A stretch of DNA of 64,000 nucleotides from Tahibacter aquaticus (GTDB lineage Bacteria > Pseudomonadota > Gammaproteobacteria > Xanthomonadales > Rhodanobacteraceae), in the NCBI RefSeq assembly GCF_004363655.1, contig NZ_SNZH01000006.1, positions 1 to 64,000 on the forward strand. Direction: 5' to 3'. The first letter of the stretch is position 1, and each line of letters opens with the position of its first letter. The notes beneath the pieces were generated by a model. That model was not told the origin of the DNA and ran no database searches. It saw nothing but the letters and a program-made list of their open reading frames with translations. Below are positions 9,171 through 17,517 of the stretch, piece by piece. The translations under genes and the position numbers were made by a program.

Positions 9171-9420
9171 GGCCTGTCAACACATTCGAGGCCCATCTTC
9201 GATCGACGCAAAGCCGATGAAGCCCGGGAACATGACCTGGAGCTTGTCGAATCGGGAGAACCTCCGGCGCAATCCTTTGCGCCGGCGCAACAGACGTTCA
9301 ACCGCGTTCCGTCACTGGTGAGTTCGCGGACGTATTCCCACGGGCGAACTCGCGTCTGGTTTCGCGCATGGAGTGCCGGGCACCATTAGTGTCACCACGC
9401 CCTGCGCGCCGCCAGCGACG
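9171..9420 (-). pseudogene. IS5-family transposase remnant (C-terminal end)
   Basis: On the minus strand, 9177-9310 translates to a degenerate transposase C-terminus: NAVERLL, then RRFSRFDKLQVMF, then GFIGFASI and a stop at 9177-9179. This matches the RNxVERxFxRLK...RRIxTRFDKLxxMFLGFIxFALI tail of IS5-type transposases. Further upstream, in another frame, RVRPWEYVREL matches the preceding WEYDRELYKRRN segment, so at least one frameshift has occurred. The outer end reads GGGCCTGTCAACA, similar to the end of the second remnant near 11735. The remaining bases up to 9498 show no further gene. Confidence 0.75.
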
Positions 9421-9498
9421 AGGAACACCGCCTCGCGGCTGATCAGGTTCCAGCGCTCCGCACGCATCGCCGTTCGCGAAAGGCGATGTCCTTCGCCG

Positions 9499-11241
9499 TT
9501 ATCGTGCTTTGGCGCCCCGCGCCGCGAGCGGCCGCCGCATCATCACCACGGCCAGCAGCGTGAGCAATCCGCCCAGCAGCCACTTTGCGCCTGCGGCCAG
9601 CGTGGGAATGGCGGTAGCGCCGGGCGCGCCGGTACCTGAAGTGCATTGCAGCGCAAAGGTGACCTGCGGCTCATCACCGTCGTTGGTATTGCAGGTCAGC
9701 GTGCCCGACACCGTCGTCAGCGGCGCTGCCGGCATCTGGCAGGCGACAGCGACGTTCTGCGGGGCGGCCTGCGTGACGGTCAGCGGGAACGATGCGCCGG
9801 CGCTGAAACCTGCACTGGCCGTGCAGCCGCTGACGATCAGATCGCCGCCGCCGCTATTGACGAACTGGATGGCGCCCAGCGACTGCGTCACTCCGGGCGC
9901 ACCGCCGCTGGCGGAGAGGGTGGTTCCGGCCGGCGGCGTGGTGGTCACTTCCGGCGGAAACACCGCCGTTCCGTGCAGCCGCGCGAGATAGGCCACGCTC
10001 GAACCCTCACCGCCCGCGAGCAGGTACTTGCCGTCGGCTTGAAGCGCGAGCGCGGTTGCGGGCTGGCCATCGAATGGAACATTGCGCTGACCCGCCGTGC
10101 CGAAATCCGGATCGCTGGCGCCGTTGGGCAGCAGGCTGGCGACGATCGGTGCCGTCGGCGTCGTGCTTGCGATGACGACGCGGCTGTCCCCGTCGACCAG
10201 CAGGCCCGACACCAGCGGGAGAGGCTGCCGCACGATACCGGCGTCGACGAAGCCGGCATCGACCTGGCCGGCGGCGGTGATGCGCCCGACCCTCGTCGCA
10301 TCAAACAACGAGGGGGTTATGGCGCCGGCTCCAGCAGCGATCAGCCCGAATGGCGGCTGCATGGCGATCTCGGTAACCGCGTTGTTCGGATCCCAGGAAA
10401 CCGTCGGGAATGGAACCAAAATGCCGTTGTTGCCAAAGGTCGTATCAACGGCGCCAGCGGCAGTGAAACGAATCAGTTCAGCCGTGTTGTAGGTAAACGT
10501 ACTCGATGAGGTGCCGCCGGCGACGTAGATGTTTCCGTTCCACTCCGCAACGGCATACGTCTCGTTCCGAATACGCTGGGAGTTAGCGATCTGGAGCGCA
10601 TATCCGGCGACGCCGAAACTGGTGTCGACGACCCCGGCAGAGGTCAGCTTCAGCGCCGAAATGTTCGGCCCCACCTGGGGGCCCGACACATAATAGGCGG
10701 CCACGATGCACGAAAGCAGGAAACCGCCGTCGCTGGAAACAATGATGTCGCTGATAGTCAGCCCCAGGTGGTCGGGGCCGAGTGGCGGCGTATAGATGCC
10801 ACCCGTGCCGTAACTCGGGTCGAGATTTCCGCTGGTATCAAGACGCACGACAAAGCGGCCGCCGGCAACCATCACGCGACCGCTGGAGTCCAGCGTCACC
10901 GCCTGTGCTTTGGAGGGCACCGTCGCCGGCGGCGTCACCGTGCGTACGCCGCCGTTGCCAAAACCGCTATCGAGGCTGCCGTCGCTGTTGAAGCGCGCAA
11001 CCAGCCAGTCTGTGCCGCTCATGCCCGCGGCGACGATGCGGCCGTCGGGCTGTACGAGCACATCGTTGAACCCGCCGTTGCTTACCGCGAGGCGCACGAC
11101 ACCGTCGACGCCGAAGGCAAGATCGAGGTCGGCGCGGTTGGCGTGGCTGAAGGTACTGCAGCTGGACAAGGCCAGCGCGATGATGATTTTGGCGCCGAGG
11201 GTACCGCGGCGCGAACGCGAAACAGAATGCTTAGCCGACAT
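9499..11241 (-). CDS. secreted delta-60 repeat protein with IPTL-CTERM sorting tail
   Basis: 580 residues. A signal peptide occupies the first ~35 residues (basic start, hydrophobic core, cleavage near SHA). Seven or so delta-60 repeats follow, each with the G-x-x-D-xx-F-G-xx-G pattern, for example DLDLAFGVDGVV, DSGFGNGGV, DTSFGVAG and DTTFGNNGI, which probably build a beta-propeller. Around residues 415-525 is an Ig-like/choice-of-anchor segment with conserved cysteines. The end (AIPTLAAGAKWLLGGL, a hydrophobic span, then MMRR) is an IPTL-CTERM signal, known as a substrate tail for a dedicated exosortase; no exosortase gene is in this window. It is a single gene lying between two inverted transposase remnants. 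Confidence 0.88.
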   Translation of the reverse strand: MSAKHSVSRSRRGTLGAKIIIALALSSCSTFSHANRADLDLAFGVDGVVRLAVSNGGFNDVLVQPDGRIVAAGMSGTDWLVARFNSDGSLDSGFGNGGVRTVTPPATVPSKAQAVTLDSSGRVMVAGGRFVVRLDTSGNLDPSYGTGGIYTPPLGPDHLGLTISDIIVSSDGGFLLSCIVAAYYVSGPQVGPNISALKLTSAGVVDTSFGVAGYALQIANSQRIRNETYAVAEWNGNIYVAGGTSSSTFTYNTAELIRFTAAGAVDTTFGNNGILVPFPTVSWDPNNAVTEIAMQPPFGLIAAGAGAITPSLFDATRVGRITAAGQVDAGFVDAGIVRQPLPLVSGLLVDGDSRVVIASTTPTAPIVASLLPNGASDPDFGTAGQRNVPFDGQPATALALQADGKYLLAGGEGSSVAYLARLHGTAVFPPEVTTTPPAGTTLSASGGAPGVTQSLGAIQFVNSGGGDLIVSGCTASAGFSAGASFPLTVTQAAPQNVAVACQMPAAPLTTVSGTLTCNTNDGDEPQVTFALQCTSGTGAPGATAIPTLAAGAKWLLGGLLTLLAVVMMRRPLAARGAKAR

Positions 11242-11913
11242 TAGTCATCCCCTGAAGATCACTGTGTCGGCGAAGCATAGTCCAGCTTTGTGGGCGCGGA
11301 AGCAGGGGCTGTAGCGATTAACGTGTTCTTACTGATACCTGCCGGGGCGTGCTAGCACTGTTGCTGTCGAGTACTCCCCGCGCAAAACTGCGCGCAGGGA
11401 GGAGGCGGGCAGAACACAGGGATTCATCGGGTTGCCGCGAAGGCTCGGACGGCCATAGCGTTCGGCCTTGCACTGGTTCAGGCGCATGGCGCGCCCGAAG
11501 GCAGAGAGCTGTTGCGCTGGCTGGACCGCACGCCCCTGTCCGATCCCTCTGTGGATGGCGCGGGCCTATGAAGGCAAAGAAGCGCGGCAATTGGCGCTGG
11601 ATCTCGGTTTCGTTCCGGCGGCTCCGCCGACTCAATGTATTCCGTCGGATCTTCTCTCGATTCGAGAAACGCCACGTCATGTCCCCATGCCTCATCGGCT
11701 TTGCATTGATCGCGGCTGGGTCTGGGATGTTTTAACCGGCCCTGGCCTGCAAAGCGCCGACAAGGCTTTGCCGCGACTGCATTTTTGTGGGGATTTGATC
11801 CTATCGCCAAGCGGAACGGTGACCGGCGCCGCGTTTTGCGGCGGCGGGGTTTACACGTTCGCCAATCATCACGGTAAGCTAAGGAAGTTTTAACAATCGG
11901 AGGAGTGGGGATC
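11242..11913. other. intergenic region with IS remnant and TonB-receptor leader
   Basis: This 670-bp gap holds the second decayed transposase (listed separately) and the upstream region of the TonB-dependent receptor. A possible promoter is TTTACA (11850-11855) and TAAGCT (11875-11880), with a long 19-bp spacer, so weak. GGAGG at 11899-11903 is the ribosome binding site that fixes the receptor start at 11914. Confidence 0.5.
11400..11735 (+). pseudogene. IS5-family transposase remnant, frameshifted
   Basis: Plus-strand transposase relic in two frames. One frame reads MARAYEGKEARQLALDLGF then VPAAPP, matching the MDRAYEGDxTRQLAxxLGxxPVVPP region of IS5-type transposases; another frame continues with FRRIFSRFEKRHVM and LIGFALIA before a stop at 11733-11735. 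The linking WEYD...KRRNxVERL segment is missing, so there is a deletion as well as a frameshift. Its end (TTTTAACCGGCCCTGG) resembles the outer end of the remnant at 9171. It faces the opposite way from that copy. Confidence 0.75.
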
Positions 11914-14352
11914 ATGGGGAAATCACGTTTGTGGACGGCGCTGTGGGCGGCCGGCGCATTTGGCTGCGTCAGCGTGCTGGCCGTGCCGGCGGTACGGGCC
12001 GCGGAAACGGCCGAAGCGGAAGCGGCACAGGACGGCAGCAAGGCTGGTGGCGATGCGCAGGAGCTGGAAGCGATTTCCGTCGTCGGTTCGCGCCGCTACG
12101 GACGTTCCTCGGAAGCTGAAACGCCGGTACCCGTCGATATCGTGCCGATGGAAAAGATCGCCGAGCAGAGTGCTCAATTCGATCTCGCCCAGTCGCTGCA
12201 GTTCATCGCGCCGTCGTTCAACTCCACTCGCCAGACCGGCGCCGACAATGCCGACCTGGTCGATTCGGCCATGCTGCGTGGCCTGGGCTCGGACCAGACC
12301 CTGGTCCTGCTCAACGGCAAGCGCCAGCACCAGGCGGCCATTGTGAATATTTTCGGTGCGCGCAACCGCGGCAATACCGGTACCGACTTCAATACCGTGC
12401 CGGTGCTGGCGATCGAACGCGTGGAAATTCTGCGCGATGGTGCTGCGGCGCAGTACGGTTCCGACGCGATCGCCGGCGTGATCAACATTGCACTGAAGAA
12501 GACGCCGGGCTGCGAAAGCGTGCTGGGCTTCGGCCAGTATTCCCGCGGCGACGGCGAAAACACCCTGGCTTCGGCCTATTGCGGTTTCGAACTGGCCAAC
12601 GGCGGTGCCATCGCGCTGACCGGCGAGTACCTCAAGCGCGGCCGTTCCGACCGTTCCGAGCCGCGCGGCAGCCCGCGCACCATCGGCGATACCAAGATGG
12701 ACAACCGCACCTTGTTCCTCAACGGCGAAGTGCCGCTGGGCGAGGTGGCTCATCTGTACTTCAGTGGCGGCTACCAGGACCGCTACGCCTCTTCCGGTGC
12801 GTTCGGCCGCGGCGGCATCGGCAGCGACGACATTCCGTCGCGCAACTCTGAGGCCATGTATCCGAATGGATTTGTTCCATTCATCAACGGCGACATCGAA
12901 GACCGCACCCTGATCGTCGGCGTCTGGGGCAATATCGGCCAGTGGCGTGCTGACGTGTCGCAGGCCTATGGCTACAACGAGCTGTTGAACAACATCAGCA
13001 ACACCTTGAATGCCTCCATCGCCAACGCCGACCTGCTCGGCGGCGGCCGCGGCCTCAGCCCGAACAAGTTCGATGCGGGCGGCTACGCGTTCACCCAGTA
13101 CACCACCAATGTGGATTTCTCGCGTTACCTCGACAGCGTGCTGGCCGGCACCAACGTCGCCTTCGGCCTTGAACGCCGCCGCGAGAACTATGAAATCTTC
13201 GCCGGCGAACGCGGCTCCTGGGACGACTACGACGGCCCCGGCGGCGGCAATGCCGGAAGCCAGGGCTATCCGGGCTTCCAGCCGGCGGACGAGACCGATT
13301 CCAGCCGCACCAGCTGGGCTGCCTATGCCGACGTGGAGCTGAACTGGACCGACCGCTTCATGACCGGCGTCGCCGCGCGCTTCGAGGACTACGACGATTT
13401 CGGCAAGACCACCACGGGCAAGCTGACCTCGTCGTTCCGCCTCACCGACACCTTCCTGCTGCGCGGTTCGGCCAGTACCGGTTTCCGCGCGCCGTCGCTG
13501 CAGCAGCGCGATTTCCAGTCCACCTATACCGAGTTCGTCGGCGGCGATCCGCTGGACATCCTGCTGGCGCGCAATGGCAGCGAAGTGGCCAACGCGGCCG
13601 GCATCGACCTGCTGCGGGAAGAGAAGGCCACCAGCTTCACCCTGGGCTTTGCCTGGAATCCGCTGGACAACCTCAGCGTGACCCTGGACGGCTACCGCAT
13701 CGACATCGACGATCGCGTCGTGCTGTCGGGGCAGTTCGCTGTGGACAGCCCCAGCATCAGCGACGAGCTGCGCGAACTGCTGGAAGCCGAGGGTGTCGGT
13801 GCGGCGGCGTTCTTCGCCAATGCCGTGGACACGCGCACGACCGGTATCGACCTGACCATTTCGCACAACACTGAATTGGGCGACGGCGAGCTGACCACGT
13901 ATTTCGCGCTGAACCACGGCAAGACCGAGATCACCAAGCTCAACGTGCCGCTGCCCTTGTCGTTCGAAGGCGGCGCGGACACCTTCCTGTCCGATCGCGA
14001 ACGCCGCTTCATCGAAGACGGCGCGCCCAGCACCAAGGCCACGCTGACGTTCGACTATTCCATCGGCAAGTGGGACACGATGTTCAAGATCGTGCACTTC
14101 GGTTCGCAGACCCTGGGTTCGTTCTCCGGCCCGCCGGTGTTCCTGAACTACGGTGCCAAGACCTCGGCTGATGCCAGCGTGACGTATGCGTTCACCGACA
14201 AGATCAAGGTGACCCTGGGCGCGGCGAATATCTTCGACCAGTTCCCCGACAAGCAGAATGCGGACGAAACCGACAATGGTCATATTTATGACAGCGTGCA
14301 GTTCGGTCTCAACGGCACCTCGTATTTTGCGCGCCTGGCGATGAAGTTCTAA
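11914..14352 (+). CDS. TonB-dependent outer membrane receptor
   Basis: 812 residues. A signal peptide (cleavage near VRAAETAEA) is followed by a short Ala/Glu-rich linker and the TonB box-like EAISVVGSR at about 54-62. The plug domain spans ~65-180, with MLRGLGSDQTLVLLNGKRQ and IERVEILRDGAAAQYGSDAI, then GVINIALKK, the standard plug signatures. The remaining ~630 residues are the 22-strand barrel with RGSASTGFRAPSLQQ and the terminal strand ending in aromatic Phe (YFARLAMKF). There is no N-terminal STN signalling domain, and no neighbouring regulator or periplasmic binding protein, so the imported substrate (siderophore, glycan or peptide) cannot be deduced. Start ATG 11914 has GGAGG at good spacing. 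A strong terminator follows. Confidence 0.94.
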   Translation: MGKSRLWTALWAAGAFGCVSVLAVPAVRAAETAEAEAAQDGSKAGGDAQELEAISVVGSRRYGRSSEAETPVPVDIVPMEKIAEQSAQFDLAQSLQFIAPSFNSTRQTGADNADLVDSAMLRGLGSDQTLVLLNGKRQHQAAIVNIFGARNRGNTGTDFNTVPVLAIERVEILRDGAAAQYGSDAIAGVINIALKKTPGCESVLGFGQYSRGDGENTLASAYCGFELANGGAIALTGEYLKRGRSDRSEPRGSPRTIGDTKMDNRTLFLNGEVPLGEVAHLYFSGGYQDRYASSGAFGRGGIGSDDIPSRNSEAMYPNGFVPFINGDIEDRTLIVGVWGNIGQWRADVSQAYGYNELLNNISNTLNASIANADLLGGGRGLSPNKFDAGGYAFTQYTTNVDFSRYLDSVLAGTNVAFGLERRRENYEIFAGERGSWDDYDGPGGGNAGSQGYPGFQPADETDSSRTSWAAYADVELNWTDRFMTGVAARFEDYDDFGKTTTGKLTSSFRLTDTFLLRGSASTGFRAPSLQQRDFQSTYTEFVGGDPLDILLARNGSEVANAAGIDLLREEKATSFTLGFAWNPLDNLSVTLDGYRIDIDDRVVLSGQFAVDSPSISDELRELLEAEGVGAAAFFANAVDTRTTGIDLTISHNTELGDGELTTYFALNHGKTEITKLNVPLPLSFEGGADTFLSDRERRFIEDGAPSTKATLTFDYSIGKWDTMFKIVHFGSQTLGSFSGPPVFLNYGAKTSADASVTYAFTDKIKVTLGAANIFDQFPDKQNADETDNGHIYDSVQFGLNGTSYFARLAMKF

Positions 14353-14376
14353 ACCCGCCATCGCCTCGGCGAGCGG

Positions 14377-14406
14377 AAAGCCCGCACCGTGAGGTGCGGG
14401 CTTTTT
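14377..14406 (+). terminator. rho-independent terminator after TonB receptor
   Basis: Stem AAAGCCCGCACC / GGTGCGGGCTTT with a GTGA tetraloop (GNRA type), followed by a T tract. It sits between two convergent genes and the A-run on its left side gives partial function in both directions. Confidence 0.92.
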
Positions 14407-14428
14407 CAATTGCGACTCTCGCTGCGAT

Positions 14429-16084
14429 TTACTGCACGCGCATGTCGAAGATGCCGATGGCGTTGTGCGACGGCGGCCAATCGCCCTGGTGCTGCGGCGG
14501 AGCCTGTACCTGTTCCATCGCCCATTCCACGCCGGAAATGACCATGGGATCGGGCAATTGCGACGGCTGGCCGTCGAAGGCGCCGGAGTTGGCGACGCAA
14601 GTCATCAGGCTGTAGAGGTCGATGTCGTACGCGGTGATCGAGCTGGGCGAATGACCGCTACCGACATAGGTATTAGTGAACGAGACCTGTGGCAAGCCGA
14701 GGTTACAGTTCGTATTGACCCGGGTGACATTGTTATGGTGGGTGTAGGCACCCGGGTAGTAGTACGAGTCGATCACGTTCCAGTTCCAGATCTGCGAGTT
14801 GGCGAACTTGTCGCCGAGATGCGCCTGCTTGCCCAACTGGATTTGTACAAGACGGCGGATATTGTCATTCCATCCGCTGATCCAGAACGACACCCAGGCG
14901 ACTGCGTGCGACGTGCCGTCGGTGGCGGTGACCATTTCCTTGAACGCGATTCTCGGCCGGTGCGTAGTATCGGCCAGCGTGGCGATGGCGATCGGCTTGG
15001 CATTGCCGTGCGCCGAACTGGCGCCGAACGAGATGTACGGAATGCAGACGTTGGCCTGCGTCGCATCGTGGTTGTAGAGGAGATTCGCCACTTTTCTGTT
15101 GCCGATGGCGGGGTCTGACGCTGCGGTCACGCTAGTGACCAGCACGCTCGCGCCGGGATTGCCGGCCGGTACGTTCGGCAGGCTTTGATTCGGCGGACCG
15201 GAGCCGCAGCCGGGCAGGGCGACGGTTTCGCTGTTGAGCGCCGCGACCCAGTGCGGCGCGCCCGAGCCGGCGGTATAGCCGGAGGCCGACCAGTTGGACT
15301 GCGTATACACGGGATAGCTCGGACCACCTGGTCCGCCATAGCAGTCGGCCGGTGTGGTGGCGTTGCCGACGGGCGTAGGTCCAGCCGTCACGTTCGGGAT
15401 CGTGCTGCCCACGGAGATGCACGGGCCGGTGGCAAACGACGGCGTGGCCGTCGGAAGGTCGCTGCGCCAGGCAGCCGACACGAGGCCCTGGTCCCAGAAA
15501 CCGTAGGCCTTGCTCGCCGGCGTGCTGACGGCGACGCTGTCGATCAGCGCCGTTGCATCGCCCGTGGTCTTCAGGCCTTTGATGGTGATTGTGTAGTTGC
15601 CAGTGGCAGTGACCGAGGCGAGGCGCACGGCGTAGGTTTCGTAGTAGCCGCGGGCCGGCTTGACGCGGTCGACCGTGACGCGGCCGCCAGTGGCCCCGAG
15701 CTTGAAGTTCTGCACGACGCCATTGACCAGAACCTGCAGTTCCTGGTTGTCGGGATAGCCGTTGCGCTGGGTTGCCATGAACGACAGCACGGCGCCGGGG
15801 CTCAGGGATACGGTCTGCTGCAGGCTGCCGGTATTCTGGATGAAGCCGACCTGGCGCAGCTCCGGTACTTCCGGTGCGCCTGTGGTGAAGCCGCTGTTCG
15901 GTGCGGCCAGGCCGGCCGAACCGGTGAAGGTCCAGCTGGCGCCCGATGGCGTGTAGTTGAAGACGCCGTTGGCGAGGACGGGTGTTTCGAATCCACTGTT
16001 GGACTGTGCGAACGCGGCGGTGACAGCCATGGCCAGCAGGCTGCCGACGCCAAGTCGTGCGAACGGACTGCGTAGTGATTGCAT
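14429..16084 (-). CDS. secreted protein with carbohydrate-binding-like N-terminal domain
   Basis: 551 residues. A clear signal peptide (GSLLAMAVTAAFA, cleavage near residue 26) is followed by a ~160-residue beta-rich domain opening NSGFETPVLANG and containing WTFTG, a pattern shared by jelly-roll sugar-binding-like domains found in surface proteins. The central and C-terminal parts (residues ~190-550) are rich in Asn, Tyr, His and paired cysteines, with WNWNVIDSYYYPGAYTHHNN as a striking segment; I recognise no enzyme family. No C-terminal sorting tail is visible, so it is probably periplasmic or released. It is convergent with the TonB receptor and divergent from the cyclophilin gene. Confidence 0.78.
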   Translation of the reverse strand: MQSLRSPFARLGVGSLLAMAVTAAFAQSNSGFETPVLANGVFNYTPSGASWTFTGSAGLAAPNSGFTTGAPEVPELRQVGFIQNTGSLQQTVSLSPGAVLSFMATQRNGYPDNQELQVLVNGVVQNFKLGATGGRVTVDRVKPARGYYETYAVRLASVTATGNYTITIKGLKTTGDATALIDSVAVSTPASKAYGFWDQGLVSAAWRSDLPTATPSFATGPCISVGSTIPNVTAGPTPVGNATTPADCYGGPGGPSYPVYTQSNWSASGYTAGSGAPHWVAALNSETVALPGCGSGPPNQSLPNVPAGNPGASVLVTSVTAASDPAIGNRKVANLLYNHDATQANVCIPYISFGASSAHGNAKPIAIATLADTTHRPRIAFKEMVTATDGTSHAVAWVSFWISGWNDNIRRLVQIQLGKQAHLGDKFANSQIWNWNVIDSYYYPGAYTHHNNVTRVNTNCNLGLPQVSFTNTYVGSGHSPSSITAYDIDLYSLMTCVANSGAFDGQPSQLPDPMVISGVEWAMEQVQAPPQHQGDWPPSHNAIGIFDMRVQ

Positions 16085-16391
16085 GGGTAACTCCAGGGGA
16101 TGATGGAACCTGTGCCGTCGCGGCGTGGCGGCGGCGCTCAGCGGCGCGACGCGCGGTGGCGAACGATCCGTCGCTCGCCGGTGCGGTCGCGCTTTGCTCC
16201 GCGGGGAGGCAGAGCGAAGACGACAATAGCGCCGCCCAATCTCAGGGCGCGCGCCACTGTCGAAACACCCAATGCCTGCGGTGGCAGCTCACAGGGTGCG
16301 GCGTCATTTGTTGGTGCGGCGGGAAGCGCAGCAGCCGTTGCGCGATGCGTTACGCTTGGTCGCAATGCCTTGTCCACTTGCGGAGGAATCG
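16085..16391. other. divergent intergenic region, no gene seen
   Basis: 307 bp between the starts of the secreted protein (minus) and cyclophilin (plus) genes. It must carry both promoters; I cannot point to a convincing -35/-10 pair. GGAGG at 16382-16386 is the ribosome binding site for cyclophilin. Confidence 0.4.
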
Positions 16392-17321
16392 ATGCCACAT
16401 CGTCTGTTCAGCACCATTGCCGCGGCCAGCCTGCTGTTCCTCTGCGCTCCGCACGTAGGCGCGGCAGAGAAGGAGTCCAAGCCCAAAACCATGAGCGAAG
16501 TGCTGGCCGCAAGCAAACCGGCGGACTGGCGCAAGCTCGATCCGGACAACACCGTCTATCTCGATTTCGCCGCAGGCCGCGTGCTGATCGAATTGGCCCC
16601 CGACTACGCGCCGGCGCACGTGGCGAACATCAAGACGCTGCTGCGTCAGCATTATTTCGACGGACTGGCGATCCTGCGCGTGCATGACAACTACGTCGTG
16701 CAATGGGGCGATCCGGATTCGGGCGAGAAAGAAAAGGCCCGGCCCTTCGGCGAGGCGAAGCGCTCGCTGCCCGGCGAATTTTCCCAGGCCATTGCCAGGC
16801 AGGCATTTACGCCGCTGCCCGACGGCGATGTATACGCACCGCAGGTGGGCTGGTCGAACGGTTTTCCGGTTGCACGCGATGCCAAGGCCGGGCAGACCTG
16901 GATGGCGCATTGCTATGGCATGGTCGGCGTCGGCCGCGATACCGCGTCCGACAGCGGCAACGGCGCCGAGCTGTACGTGGTGCTGGGGCATTCGCCGCGG
17001 CACCTGGACCGCAACGTTACCCTGGTCGGGCGGGTGGTGCAGGGCATGGAACTGCTGGCTGCCTTGCCGCGCGGCAGCGGTGCACTGGGTTTCTACGAGA
17101 AACCCGAGCAGCGCGTGGCGCTGAAGACGCTGCGCCTGGGCAGCGAAGTGCCCGAGGCGCAGCGCAGCAGGCTGGAACTGCTGCGTACCGACACGCCGAC
17201 GTTTACCGCGCTGGTGGAATCGCGCCGCAACCGCCACGACGACTGGTATCTGTACCAGGCCGGCAAGGTGGAACTGTGCAATGTTCCTGTGCCGGTGCGC
17301 GTGGCCGACGCCAAGCCTTGA
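16392..17321 (+). CDS. periplasmic cyclophilin-type peptidyl-prolyl isomerase
   Basis: 309 residues. A signal peptide ([20 protein letters not shown]) is followed by a cyclophilin-type domain at about residues 50-230: [20 protein letters not shown] opens the fold, [21 protein letters not shown] is the equivalent of the FHRVxxxFMxQGGD active-site strand, and [26 protein letters not shown] ends it. The arginine of the catalytic FHR motif is kept (LRV). The domain carries extra loops and a ~60-residue C-terminal extension, so it is longer than a minimal PpiA. It probably assists folding of exported proteins. Start chosen by GGAGG 5 bases upstream of the ATG. Confidence 0.88.
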   Translation: MPHRLFSTIAAASLLFLCAPHVGAAEKESKPKTMSEVLAASKPADWRKLDPDNTVYLDFAAGRVLIELAPDYAPAHVANIKTLLRQHYFDGLAILRVHDNYVVQWGDPDSGEKEKARPFGEAKRSLPGEFSQAIARQAFTPLPDGDVYAPQVGWSNGFPVARDAKAGQTWMAHCYGMVGVGRDTASDSGNGAELYVVLGHSPRHLDRNVTLVGRVVQGMELLAALPRGSGALGFYEKPEQRVALKTLRLGSEVPEAQRSRLELLRTDTPTFTALVESRRNRHDDWYLYQAGKVELCNVPVPVRVADAKP

Positions 17322-17361
17322 GGCCTGGGCTGTGGCGCCGCCGCAGCACGGGCCGCCCGAT

Positions 17362-17457
17362 GGTGCCATTCGCGTTGCTCATCGCACCCTGCGATTCCCG
17401 CCAGCCGCGGACGCAAGGCGCCGCCGTAGGGCGCGATGAGCGCAGCGAATTGCGCCG
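17362..17457. repeat. paired inverted repeat (REP/BIME-like), copy B
   Basis: Left arm 17362-17391 (GTTGCTCATCGCACCCTGCG), right arm 17425-17457 (CGTAGGGCGCGATGAGCGCA then GCGAATTGCGCCGC). It fills the ~200-bp space between the convergent cyclophilin and histidine kinase genes, where no standard terminator is seen, so it may serve as one. Confidence 0.8.
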
Positions 17458-17517
17458 CAAGGTGCCGGCCCGGCGATACGCAGTATTCCTGCGCCACTCG
17501 CCAGCGGAGCTGCAGAT

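Noticed and set aside
9171-11750. Intact composite transposon around the delta-60 gene
   Set aside because: Both transposase copies are truncated and frameshifted; no intact end pair or target duplication could be shown by eye.
11923-14409. 828-codon open frame opposite the TonB receptor
   Set aside because: Antisense to a receptor with complete plug and barrel signatures; no ribosome site or motif.
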